A model generated the notes under the pieces. That model made no database searches, was not told the origin of the DNA, and saw nothing but the letters and a program-made list of their open reading frames with translations. Below, one piece after another: positions 50,352 to 61,074 of a stretch of 64,000 bases of DNA. Origin of the DNA: Albula goreensis (Eukaryota > Chordata > Actinopteri > Albuliformes > Albulidae); the NCBI GenBank assembly GCA_022829145.1, contig CM040763.1, positions 5,638,641 through 5,702,640 of the forward strand, written 5' to 3'. The first letter of the stretch is position 1. Every line of letters starts with the position of its first letter. A program made the translations under genes and the position numbers.

Positions 50352-51961
50352 CGATGTCAATAGCAATTCCATAAGGTGTCATGTTTTCACCCTTTTTAAA
50401 AAGATAAATAAACAATGAAAAGTTATATCAACTCTCATTACATAATGCAGGGACAAGTTTGCCTTTGCTACCATTTAGGATGCTCTGTTCATATTTTAAT
50501 ATTCGAATACTGGGCAATACAATGGTTAGCTGATGATTCTTGATCCATTGTGCCTTCGCACTGTTAGAGACAGAAGCCATAAGTACAGATGCCTAATGCT
50601 TGCACAATAGGAAAAAGGCAAGTATACAATAAAGAAGAGCACTAGCTGTGTACCTCACTTCAGGAAAAGCTGATGAAATTCTACCGACATTAAACAAAAC
50701 ATATAATCTTCAGCATGTTAAAAAAAAAAATGAATGTCTAAGTTCAAGGGTGTCAAAATGTTTGAATCTTAAATAATGCACCCAGTATATCAAAAGTCAG
50801 TCACCATAACCCCTCTGAACAGTTGAACTGTTAGCCTGCTCTCATCAAATGGAACCTGTAGGCTTTCAGACCAGGCCACTCAATCTGCCGCCTCATATGA
50901 AATATTCAGCGTTTGGCTGGGAAGAGGGAATCCTAGTCTTGCTTGTGTAGGGAACACGTGCAATGTGAGCTTGTAATGGCTGATGGGGAAACAAAGCCAG
51001 AGAGACTAGGACAGCTATGGCTGACATAGGAGAATGGTGTTTACACACTGGCACGCATCTGGACTTACACGGCATCTAGGCACGGATGCCAACCCTAGGA
51101 GCGAAGAAAGATGGGGAACACAAAATTGTTGCATTCTCCTAGTTGAGTTTCACATTGTAATTATGTTAATCGGTATGGCCTACTTTGTGGCCTTGGAACA
51201 ATCTTATAAGGATATTTTATGGACATATTATATGTAAAACAGGCCATGCAGCTCAACTGGGCCCTTCCGTTGAAGCAAGTGGTCTTATACAGCACTGGAA
51301 ACCCTGTAGATTGTAGTAAAATCATGAGCCAAGCTGGACTGAACAGCCTGTTTTCATCAATCTACACGTATATTCTGACTGTTCTAAGACAATAAGGAAG
51401 AGCTATTCAATTGAAAAATATTTAACAGCACACTTTCCACACCATAGATATACTGGTGGCCTTCTGATTAATGAGAACAAGTAAAAAGCTTGATTCAGGT
51501 GTATTAAAACTTCTTGGTATCTATGCCCAGGTCTGCATCTGTAACTTGTCAGCATGCTTTCTTCCAGTGACGGAGAAAGTAAGTAACAGCTATGCACATT
51601 TTAAGAGGGCAGTCTACTTTGTTTATACAGGTGTACAGCCTTACCTACGCATTGTTTTACAAAGAGTACATGGAAAATGTTTGGCCCATATGCAGAAAGA
51701 GTCGGGCAACCGAGGATAAAGTAGGTTGGAGAGCTGTTCAGTAAAGGCACAGAGGGCACCATAGTGAAACATACACCACAGAGCTCTTGCATTAAACACT
51801 GGGTGAGGTAATAAGGCTAATCAGACCACTATTCTGATCCTCAAGGGAAAGGAGGAGTGAGGCTGTGAGATCCATTCATTGGTGACTATTACAGACAAAC
51901 ATTTTCTCACAAAGCGCAACAAATGTAATGCGCGCTACCAACATACTCATATCATTAAAAT

Positions 51962-52165
51962 TCCTTTACATTACATTTAGACAGTAAGCAGACACCCTTA
52001 ACCAGAGCAACTGGTCACCCATTCCATGCTCTCACCAATGTTAAAAGGTGTTCATGACCCCTACACAGTGGGATTGAACTATATAGTTTCTCTCCCAATC
52101 CATGTCCTAAGATTCTCTTTTGAGGTCAAAATTTTTACCCCAGCAGGGTGGAAGTAGGAGCAGAC
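51962..52165 (-). repeat. tRNA-derived-type SINE or L2 tail, reverse orientation
   Basis: 'TTACATTTAGACAGTAAGCA' then GACACCCTTAACCAGAGCAACT is a diverged reverse copy of the teleost tail 'catttagcagacgctcttatccagagcgact'. About 60 bases on, GGGATTGAACT resembles the reverse of a tRNA B-box (GGTTCGAATCCC). Together these suggest a tRNA-derived SINE with an L2-type tail. Confidence 0.5.
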
Positions 52166-52373
52166 TATATGAGCTATTCTATAGTTATACAGAGCCTTGA
52201 AAGGACACTCAATGAATGCCAACCACAATATTGACAAGATAACTCTGAGGAGTTACAAAAATCCCACAGGAAAGTGCGGGGAAGTCGCATTAGCAAGTTC
52301 CATTACCTCATACAGAATGCCAAATGTGCACCTGACAGTTTGGAAATAAAACCTCCCCTTAAGATCTCCAGAT

Positions 52374-52570
52374 CAAGGGTGTCAAACTTCAGTCCATGAG
52401 GGCTGCGGTGTCAGCCGATTTTTTAGTTTGTTTGTGCATTTAAATGCCGATCGGCTAAAGAGGTGGCATACCTTGTTTCTAAGGATTAAACTGGAGTTCG
52501 TTGAAAAGGAACCACAGCAAAAACATGCAGACAAACTGCACCACTCAAATACTTGAGTTTGAGACCCATG
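52374..52570. repeat. Foldback DNA element with about 50-bp inverted ends (hAT-like, non-autonomous)
   Basis: The left end GGTGTCAAACTTCAGTCCAT and the reverse complement of the right end GGTCTCAAACTCAAGTATTT align over about 50 bp. The exact palindrome GCCGATCGGC lies inside (about 52446-52456). Flanks share AGATCA on both sides, compatible with an 8-bp target-site duplication. It is a relic without coding capacity. Confidence 0.5.
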
Positions 52571-53669
52571 CTTTAGATCATGTAGCATGTTGTTTTCACC
52601 GTTTCTTGTTCAGTGGCAGGTTTCAAGGGCATTTAGCCTGCCAAACGGCAAACAAAACAAGAGCCACTCAATAATGTAACATGTCAAAAAAAAAGTGTTT
52701 TTTTCTGTAGGCTGTTGCTCCTGTAAATTCCTGTAAAACCACAGAAATGAAACGGCAAAGGCCATAGAACGATTAACACACAATGCAAACGATGTGAATG
52801 TCAAGACAAGCATATACATGCCAGGCAGAATCAGAATAGAAGGGAATTACTGAGCACTGGCAAAATCATATGGGTTTATTTAATCTGTTCTACCAACCAC
52901 AATCAATGGAGACACCAATATGTGGAAATAAAGAACCAGGTTTTGCATGCCCCAAAGGAATAAAAAATGTCTTATAATCTTGTAGGGCAGAATCAATGAC
53001 AAGTGGGTGGCAGTGTACGACTCCAAATAATTTGCAGGAGTTTGTTTTCTCAATTTTAAGAACCCGCGTGGTGTGCTGGTCCCTTCTCATGCGGTTACCA
53101 TGGCAGGCCAAGCATAACGTGTGTCCTGTTCATTTGAGAGAGCGCTCGATTGCACAACAATTGTGAGGAATCGCATTATGTGCAAAAGGCTTCGGGGAGA
53201 AAAAGAGGTTTTGACATCACACACAAAATATTTAAATCATCACATTGCATTATGTAGGACTTATTTTAATTTTGGAACAGGGTTAAGAAAGGATATAATG
53301 AGACTGCCACACTGCCCATGATGGCTAATCCGAAGCCTACAAATGCAACAGCAATACAGCAATACAAAAATCAACGACTTATCTGGACTAGTCTAATCAA
53401 CTTTGTGCGTGAAGTCAAATCATTTGGTTGCATTAAGGAAACAACTAGCCATAACATACTGGTGACACAGCAAAGAAAAACAACAGTATGGCACGTCAAA
53501 ATGCAAAATCACCACAACAGCAGTTATAACTTAAAAGATGGCTTTGGAGATGGTTTGCTGCAAAATTATATGCTACTAATAATAATTTATTTATGAACAA
53601 ACGTAAAATAAAAAATAAGAAAACTTAACAGAATTGTTCTGAGACTGAAGTAAATCACATGCTGAGTAT

Positions 53670-53735
53670 TCCATATTCAAATGAAGAGAATGCTGTACAT
53701 ATTCAAATGAAGAGAATTTTCATATTCAATTACCT
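53670..53735. repeat. 27-bp tandem repeat, 2 copies plus a partial third
   Basis: CATATTCAAATGAAGAGAAT occurs at about 53672 and 53698, followed by a partial CATATTCAA. The core ATTCAAAT resembles POU-factor sites, so it may alter binding-site number. Confidence 0.8.
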
Positions 53736-54599
53736 CATATAAACAGCACGGCTTTGACCATGACTGTGACTGTTGGTTATGCACTGGAAATCAAGGCAAC
53801 GGCCATCAATAAAACCAAATCAGGCCTTCTCTCAAGTGAAAGCAGGCATCTAAGAAGCTGAAGCACCTGTTGTGAGGGTGGGGAAGTGGGGGGAATGTCT
53901 TTGGTCCAGAATCCCACGGACAGCGGGGGCTGCCATGCCGTCTTACCACAACTGGGCTGTGTTTTTTATCTTTCTTCACCGTGTTTCTAGGTCACCGGAA
54001 ACTGAAATTAGCATCGCCCAGGCGCCCACCTGTACAGCCTTCTTCCTCAATACACAGCCGGTTGTAAAGGTTGACCTGAAGGCTGGTTTTATTTCACTTT
54101 TTGGTAAAATAATGACCAGAAACAGCATGGGCTAAATTTAATCAAACACTCCTAAAGTTTCTTTAAGGACATATGCAATTCACATTAAATGGACTTTAAT
54201 CTCATTTATATATTTATCCAGTTTAACATGACAAGCACACAGTCCAAAGTTTACGTACTCCAATAAAGCATAACATATGCTAATTATTTTTGTATTGTAA
54301 AGCCTGTTTCAATTGAATTGCATACGTCCTTAAAGCAGCTAAGTGTGTTCGATTGAATCTAGTCCCAAGTTTCTGCATGTGTTAGGGGTGATTTAAACCG
54401 TAACTCTGTTGCATTAGTGTTAATCATTACGCAGTCAGGAGAAGAGGGGGAATGAGGAGTCATATCATTGGGGGATTTTAGGTATTGGTTTAATGGATCA
54501 CACCGAGAACACGCTAGACTCAATACTGCACACTCAGTACTTTGAGGAACCAATCAGAAGGAAAATGGATAACAAATCACCTTCCTCCAGTAAGTGCAT

Positions 54600-55480
54600 C
54601 GACAAAGCTAAATGAAATCACTTGAAATCAATTATCACCCATTGACCACCGCTGAAGGAGGGTTCAGAAACGGAACAGAGTCACATTTGTACTCACGTTT
54701 TCGCCATTCAGCAATGGCAGGGAAATATATTACTCTGAGCTCAGTTGCCGAGAAGATAATTAAGACAAAATGGAAATATTTTCAACCCGGAGAGGGGAAA
54801 AACTGGAGAAAATGCCCTGCCAAATATACCGACTCACTCTGGTGGAAATGCAGCAGGGGGAGACCGTAGTGACAGTTGATTGCTCTGGAGGCATTGGTCT
54901 GTACAAAATAAAATCTAAAAGATATCATTCAGATCAGGAACAAATTGCAGATTTACCATACCGCAGCTCTAGGGGGAAAAAAAACTTGACATCCTGCACC
55001 AAGAAAAAAAAGAAAGAGAGAAACAGGAAATGTACAGACAAGCAAGTGCTACAACAAAGGCCTGAAGTCAAGAGAGCACTGACAACATAACGAATGGCCG
55101 CGATAGCGCCACGAAAATTACGCCTCTCTTTAAAGTAAGCAAATAAATCACTCTGTTTATTAGGTCCAAATGCATCCAAAGTTTCCTCAACAGAGGTGTG
55201 TTTCTCCCCTACGGAATCGATATGTTACGAGGGCTAAATTCACCGAGCTGCTGATTTCCCAGCGCCCTTGGAATTCATCAGATCTGTGACAAACAATATT
55301 AATGCCAATAACGATATATTTTCATTTTATTACCCAAAGTGTGCATGTGAAATTCTGATTTACGCCTGTTCTCTGTAATGGCCAACTGCTCCAAGTTGAA
55401 ATATTAAGCACTAAATTTGAATGGCATCACCTGACCGAGTTTAAAAATTCAGCCATTTTAAATAAATGTTTTTTTGTATT
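54600..55480. promoter_or_regulatory. Repeat-free block; candidate conserved non-coding region
   Basis: Two stretches (54650-54780 and 55180-55470) have a dense, non-repetitive texture with words such as AATATTAATGCC and GAAATATTAAGCACTAAATT. The overlapping 85-106-codon plus-strand frames lack domains. Regulatory function is only a guess. Confidence 0.2.
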
Positions 55481-57954
55481 ATTATTTGTTCGCTGCATGC
55501 AATGGCACAGTAACAGCTGGCTTTTAAGACAAATTGATGACAGGCTCCAAAAATGGCACAGCCATTAACACATATCTCAGAGAAAGTGTGACATGTACAG
55601 TACAGTATGGATTTAAAATCAGTTTAAATGGAAAACCACTTCCGAGGGGGACTGAGAAAGCCTTGCTATTTGATGAGTTATGGCAAAGTTGTTATAAATC
55701 CAGTTCTATATTCACACACTGGATGAAAGTGATCAGTAACCTGGGGGTTTATTCTGAAATTCTGGCTTCTGTGGTGGATAGATGGTGAACCATTTCTAAA
55801 GTTTTATCAATGTCTCCACAATCTGAAATAGAATAAATCCAGACTAATAACTGTCAGACAAATAATATCATTAGAATTCTGTGGATGTCATATATGGTAG
55901 ATATCCTATGCTCCCAGACAGTATACAAAACTAATGACAGTCACATGCAAAGACTGGACAATCCACATAATCCAGAAAAAAGTTTATGATCCAGAAATAT
56001 AAACATCAAGTGACCTCTGCATGTACTAGAACTTTACCCAGTGAGATATCTAACAATAAAACTTAATTCCTGCTAATGCTCACAGGATATCAGCAGTACA
56101 GTACTACTCTTCTCTATTTCTCAGAGAGATGAAGGCCTTATTGCCAGATATTCATTAGCAAAAGGCTGTACTGAGATTTGAATGAACATTAATTTAGGTT
56201 GCATAACCAAATAACATTGCAACATCTTTTTAATAACAAGAGCATTAAGAAGCCAGAAATAATATCCCAACTCAATGTTCCAGTTTAATTAATTTCACAG
56301 GTAGGCTATGTCCGTCTTTTAGTAGCACAATCCCTCTGACTGTATTTATCAAAATGATTTGCAATACTTCAGTGAATGGGGTGGCATGATAATTGTTTTA
56401 AACAGTAATAGCTGAAGCAAAATGTGAGCCTTGAGTCTCAATTCTTGAGTCCAGGTTATGGCCAGAAGTCAACACTGGCGTGGTAACAATTGTCCTAGCC
56501 TCCACTGGGGAATAAGAAGATGTAAACCAGTTTACAGCTTGTCTCATCGCTGCTCTAGAGTGTTGATGGGCCCCATGGTCTGGTAGCAAATCCAGGCAGG
56601 TGATGTCTCTAGGATGGAGCTCGGCTGACAGTAATACTGTGTTTCAATGCAGATCAGCGCCCCCCTCAGGCCAATCAGGAGCCCACAATTCACCTGCACA
56701 AGCTGCACAAGAAGTGTCCTCCTCCAAATCAATGTCTATGAGTGGTCAACTGTACAGTGAATGAAGAAACAGTGGCTTGGACCTCATGTGTTTCCAGAAG
56801 AAAGATGTTTGTCTGCATTCGCCTGGACTAACAGAGGAGGTTGAAGCAATGAGAAGGAGCAGCACATCCAGCTTAAAAAAGCTTTCTAAAGAGCAAAGCA
56901 TTCATATGCTACCTTTAAATACTTTAAAAGCAGCACCATATTTTTCAAAAACCCTTAAGGGACAGCTGATCATAAAATAACCTGAGGGCCGTGGTGGACG
57001 TATGAGACACACCTTAGGATATTTCTTAGCAGTACCTAAATATACCAGTTATAATTTTATTGAGATCGGGTCAGGGTAAAGTTACAGATACTGCAGAAAC
57101 AGACCCGAGAGGACACTTATGAAGGCCAGTGCACTCCTTCAATACAGTCAAGTTTGTGGTAATATGAAATGTTTCTCCATCATGCTGAAAGACTAACACA
57201 CCAATGCTCAGCTCTTTACTCTAAATGTCGACATAGTCTGAAATGTGCATGATGCATACTGAGATAAAAAAAAAAAATTAGGTGAGATATATGCATTTGA
57301 AACGCGTAAAATTGTATATAATGTGTATCATTCCTTATGTTAAAATATTTTCAATAAGAATGCATTGGGATAAGCATTGGATTAAATCCATCACTCGGCT
57401 TGTGTTTAATTCGTCATGGCATCTCTTACTCAGGACGATTTTCCACAGTTAGTCCTTAATTTAATTATTATATTAGATTTATTTTCTGACCGTTCCTGAG
57501 ATATCAACACTCAAGACTAATACAGTGCTGTGAAGTTCCTCAGTCTTTCCATTTTGTGTGCAAGTCAAGCTGACTATAATTTAAAGTTAATCTAATCTAA
57601 CCTACTCTGTCTGAATCTAATCTAATCCCACATCACATAAATAAATAATATTATATTTCATTTTCTAATGAATGAGCATAAACTATACGAGTAAAACCAA
57701 ATGAGGAAAAGATAACTTAATCATATTCCAGACTCTGTGGCTACGGTTTTCTCTAGTGGCCTTTTATTTTAACATGGAGAAAAAAAGAACAAGGGAGGCG
57801 ACACAATATCATGTAATGTCACGTATTTCTTAAATATTGCAAGTGTAAATAAAAGACCTTTCTCTATTTCAGCAGAGGACAGTGAATGTCATTTTAAATC
57901 TTGAAAACATCTCAGACATGAAAATAAATCAAAATTTACTGATACAGATCAGGT

Positions 57955-58050
57955 GTTGAAACCTCCTCAAAAGCACTCCTAGGGACACAGTGGCAAGGGA
58001 CAACCTCAGATAGTCAGACACCTTGAGAGAAATCCCCTAAATAAGAGGGT
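57955..58050 (+). repeat. Second, eroded 'gtggcaaggaaaaactccc'-type repeat piece
   Basis: GACACAGTGGCAAGGGACAA then, 20 bases on, ACACCTTGAGAGAAATCCCC parallels the right half of the repeat at 43490 (gtggcaaggaaaaactccc ... ccttgagaggaacc). Confidence 0.45.
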
Positions 58051-58606
58051 TCCCGGTATTCTCTGGCTATAGCTCAGGCTGTGAGTCTGTAATCACCTAT
58101 GTGGTCAGTCTGTTTTCAGGTCAGCTGTTTCGATTGATGCGGCTGCTGGGACGCAAGTGGCGAATTTCCGACAATGTGCTATCAAGGTCACTTTGCACCA
58201 GAAGTGTAATACTGTATACGTTTTTGCACATAAGCTATGCAGTATGTAATCAAAATCTGCACAGCACTTTTTCTGTTGTTAAGAAATTAATGCACAGCTT
58301 TGGGTTCTTAACTGACTAAAATTGTTCCACAATAGTGAAAATTTATCACCATGATTTTTATTTGACAGGGTTTTGGTTCAATTTCAAGCACTACCAGTAC
58401 CCATAAAAATCAAATTTGGAAAAACGAATTATTGATTTCAATGAGCACATTAATATGACCACATAAGTGCACATTTGAATCATTTATGTAAAGGTGCTGA
58501 ATCAGAAAAGTACAGTTTTATGCAGTGTTGTTTTACTCCACTCTAACCAGCGAATACACATAACTATATTAAGGGTATCTGCAGGTTGCAGGATGAAAAC
58601 CATGAG

Positions 58607-58817
58607 TGCATACACATGAGCGCACACACACACACGCACACATATGCACACATACACACACACAAACAAACATGCACACATACGCACAAACAAGCACCCA
58701 TGCAAAAACACGCACACAAACACACACACACTCACAGTCACACATACACATGCAGACATGCACACACACATACACACAAACTCAAATGCGCACACAAGTA
58801 CACACACACACACTCTC
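58607..58817. repeat. Degenerate CA/CACAT-rich tract
   Basis: 200 bases of CA repeats broken by TG, AAA and GC. It gives long false Thr-His and Val-Cys reading frames on both strands (up to 151 codons on the minus strand). Confidence 0.92.
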
Positions 58818-59288
58818 TCCACTTGCTCTGCGGCACTCTGCAAGCCCTCAGACAGAAACACACACCACGGTGTCAGCTCGTCTGTCCGAGATGCGTAAAT
58901 GTTTACGCAGTGGACTAAAATTCCACACGTGATGACTGAGCGATGTGCTTTGGGCACAGCTCCGTCAGCAATTACCTGCTTCCAGAAGTCAGGTCTACTC
59001 TAATCTCTGTGCGCTCTCAATTTTACAAACAAACGACAGTTTTAAACCAACTCACTGTGAGAAGCAACAGCTCATAAATGAGCATCAGAAAAGGAAAAGA
59101 AGCAAATGGAGACAGACAAACGTGGGGAAAAAAAAAACATCTTTTCTCCTCAAACCAAACTCTCAGCAGAGAAACAGACTTCTCAAAGCAGACTCTTAGG
59201 TTAGAAACAGAACCCCCCCAACCCCCTCCCCATCAGAGCAATGAGCCAAGTGTACCGGCACAGACGTTATGAGACAAGCAAACTTTAC

Positions 59289-59376
59289 CTGTGTGGAGAG
59301 TGCCGGTGATCAATCTAAAGAGGTACTGGGCGAATTTCAGAATTTCCTTCTTGCATCGCTTCCTGCAGCTGCTCAT
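59289..59376 (-). CDS. kcnip4: Alternative first coding exon of a Kv-channel-interacting protein (KChIP), probably kcnip4
   Basis: Seen: reading down the minus strand from the ATG at 59376, 29 codons begin MSSCRKRCKKEILK, continue FAQYLF and end RLITGTLHT. One extra G is followed by a consensus donor (CAG|GTAAAG). The ATG has A at -3. Known: KChIPs are EF-hand, calcium-sensing beta subunits of Kv4 channels. Their variable N-termini come from alternative first exons that splice in phase 1 to a shared exon starting D-(S/K)-(V/I)-E-D-E-L-E. A KCNIP1 isoform begins MSGCSKRCKLGFVKFAQ and has ITGTLSK at this exon's end, aligning with almost no gap. The leftover G would give the expected Asp. The basic, Cys-containing helix fits a membrane-associating, possibly acylated N-terminus. 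Inferred: kcnip4 rather than kcnip1, from the gene's known huge first introns and the HT ending; the family call is firmer than the paralogue. No EF-hand exon is in the window, so this is only the 5' end of the gene. Confidence 0.78.
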
Positions 59377-59760
59377 TTTGTAGATGAGGGGATCCTTCCA
59401 GGCCACCTAATCCTCCCGGGACAAAGTGTCACTGTGACAGAGAACTTCAGCTCCACTTTCAGCAGCCGACTGCCCTCTCTCCCAACCACCAATAAAAACA
59501 AAAAAAATTTGGAAAAATTATAAATAAATAAGCAGACCCAGAGGAGTGATGTTTGGGTTAACCTGTCCTCTCCGGCTGGCCATGTAACAGACAGCTCGGA
59601 GGCTGCGGGCTCATGTGTGCCGGCTGGAGATCGCAGACTGCAGCTGTATGAGCACGTGGACCTCGTGCTGTGAGGTCACTAGTATCCTAAACAGACGGCA
59701 GCTTCCACTAGCCTTTCCCCAGTTTAAGCGACAGCTCACTCTGTGTGTGTCTTTTTCTCT
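59377..59760 (-). promoter_or_regulatory. kcnip4: Putative 5' UTR and promoter of the KChIP first exon
   Basis: This is the sequence immediately upstream (higher coordinates) of the minus-strand ATG. It is richer in CpG and GC than its surroundings, notably at 59580-59690, where an E-box CACGTG lies near 59655. An AT-rich stretch at about 59510-59532 reads TTTATAAT on the minus strand and could act as a TATA-like element, placing transcription start near 59.49 kb. CT/GA tracts flank it at 59757 and 59937. The transcription start is inferred; no cap-site signal is decisive. Confidence 0.4.
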
Positions 59761-59833
59761 TATCTCTCTCTCTCTCCCTCTCTCTTTCTCACAGTATCTC
59801 TCTCTTTCTCACTGTCTCTCTCTCTCTCTCTGT
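59757..59833. repeat. CT microsatellite upstream of the KChIP exon
   Basis: (CT)n with TATCTCTC and TTTCTCAC interruptions, 380-460 bp upstream of the ATG. On the transcribed (minus) strand it reads as GA repeats. Confidence 0.95.
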
Positions 59834-59936
59834 AGCTCAGGACTTCCTACTGTAACACTTAAAGCAACACCATCTGGGGATGTTGCAACCTCGCAGACCA
59901 TTGCCTTTGGAGGCGGGGCCAATTCTGCCCACTGGA

Positions 59937-60028
59937 ACGGGAGGGAGAGAGAGAGAGAAAGAGAGAGAGGGGGAGACAGAGAGAGAAAAGAGAAAGAGAT
60001 GGAAGAGAGAGAGAGAGAGAGAGAGGAA
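59937..60028. repeat. GA-rich microsatellite
   Basis: Purine-only (GA)n with AAA and GGG interruptions. It is complementary to the CT tract 100 bp away, so the two can pair. Confidence 0.95.
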
Positions 60029-60173
60029 TAAAAATGTGCAGTGGGTAAGAGTCTGTTCTATGAATCAGCGCTGACAGCAGGTTACGGGGAGATGTCACAT
60101 GACGTGGGTTACGCTGCATTAAAATTACAAGTGACTGACAGAAAGTGGTTATGGTGTCGGTTTCCACCACAGG

Positions 60174-60380
60174 GGAGAGAGAGAGAAAGTGGGAAAAAGA
60201 GAGAGAGATAGAGTCAGGGACAGAATGCTGAGGTGGGAGAGAGGAGAAAGAGATGAGGGAAAGAGAGAGGGGATGGAGGGAAAGGAGAAGGAGAAAAGAG
60301 GAAGGAGAGATGAAGGATATAGGAAGGGAAGAGGAGAAAAACGGGGGGAGAAGGGTTAAGAGAGAAGGACCGGGGGTAAG
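60174..60380. repeat. About 200-bp near-pure polypurine tract
   Basis: Almost exclusively A and G, with a few pyrimidine interruptions (around 60210-60235). Irregular rather than a simple repeat. It may adopt triplex (H-DNA) structure. Translates on the minus strand into a false Ser/Leu/Pro-rich frame of 222 codons. Confidence 0.92.
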
Positions 60381-60710
60381 AAAAGTCAAGCCATGGAAGG
60401 CAGGGGCTTGGGGCTTCATAAATTGCAGTAATGAAACAGAGAGAGCCAAGGTCAGGCCTGATAATGACTGACAGGCTGTACCGATAATATTGCACCTGAA
60501 AATAGCGTCTGTGCCACAGAATGACATAACGACCCATGAAGTACATCATCTTCTGCTAATTACCTCCACCTCAATTACAGTCATCTGTCAATGACAAAGT
60601 CCACTTTAAAAGTGACAGTCATTAACCACAATTACGCCAACTCTTCAGATCACTTCAGATCTGGGATCAGAAAATTTTCTGAATCCTATAACCATTTTTT
60701 GCCCAGCAAT

Positions 60711-60730
60711 TATCATCATCATCATCATCA
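60711..60730. repeat. (ATC)n microsatellite
   Basis: About six ATC units. Confidence 0.9.
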
Positions 60731-61051
60731 CATGTCTGTTTACATATTATGTATATTGCAAGGATCACTCATAAACTCAAGAACACTCATGGCTAGATTA
60801 CTGTAAAATTATAGCAATAGTCTATAGACTCCCCAGTCTGTCGATTGCACTAATTTTGGACACCGCTCCGAATGTACAGGGTTTTTTTTTTTTTTCCCCA
60901 AAGTGCAAGTGTTTCTAAACATCCTGATGACCTCTGATTCCACTATTTTCAGTGTTTCAAACACCACGATAAACGGTGTGTCACGTGGCGGAGGGAAAAT
61001 CATTCATTGAGAGCTAAAGACAGGGGAAGAACCTCCATCAGAATACAATGT

Positions 61052-61070
61052 AAAAAAAAAAAAAAAAAAA
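61052..61070. repeat. Poly(A) tract
   Basis: 19 A. Confidence 0.95.
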
Positions 61071-61074
61071 CAGC

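Noticed and set aside
51530-51590. Acceptor TTTCTTCCAG followed 11 bases later by GTAAGT
   Set aside because: An 11-base micro-exon cannot be supported from sequence alone.
58502-58957. 151-codon Cys-Val-rich minus-strand frame
   Set aside because: Most of it is the degenerate CA tract read in reverse.
59859-60527. 222-codon minus-strand frame, the longest in the window
   Set aside because: It is Ser/Leu/Pro low complexity caused by the GA and polypurine tracts; no domain or splice logic.
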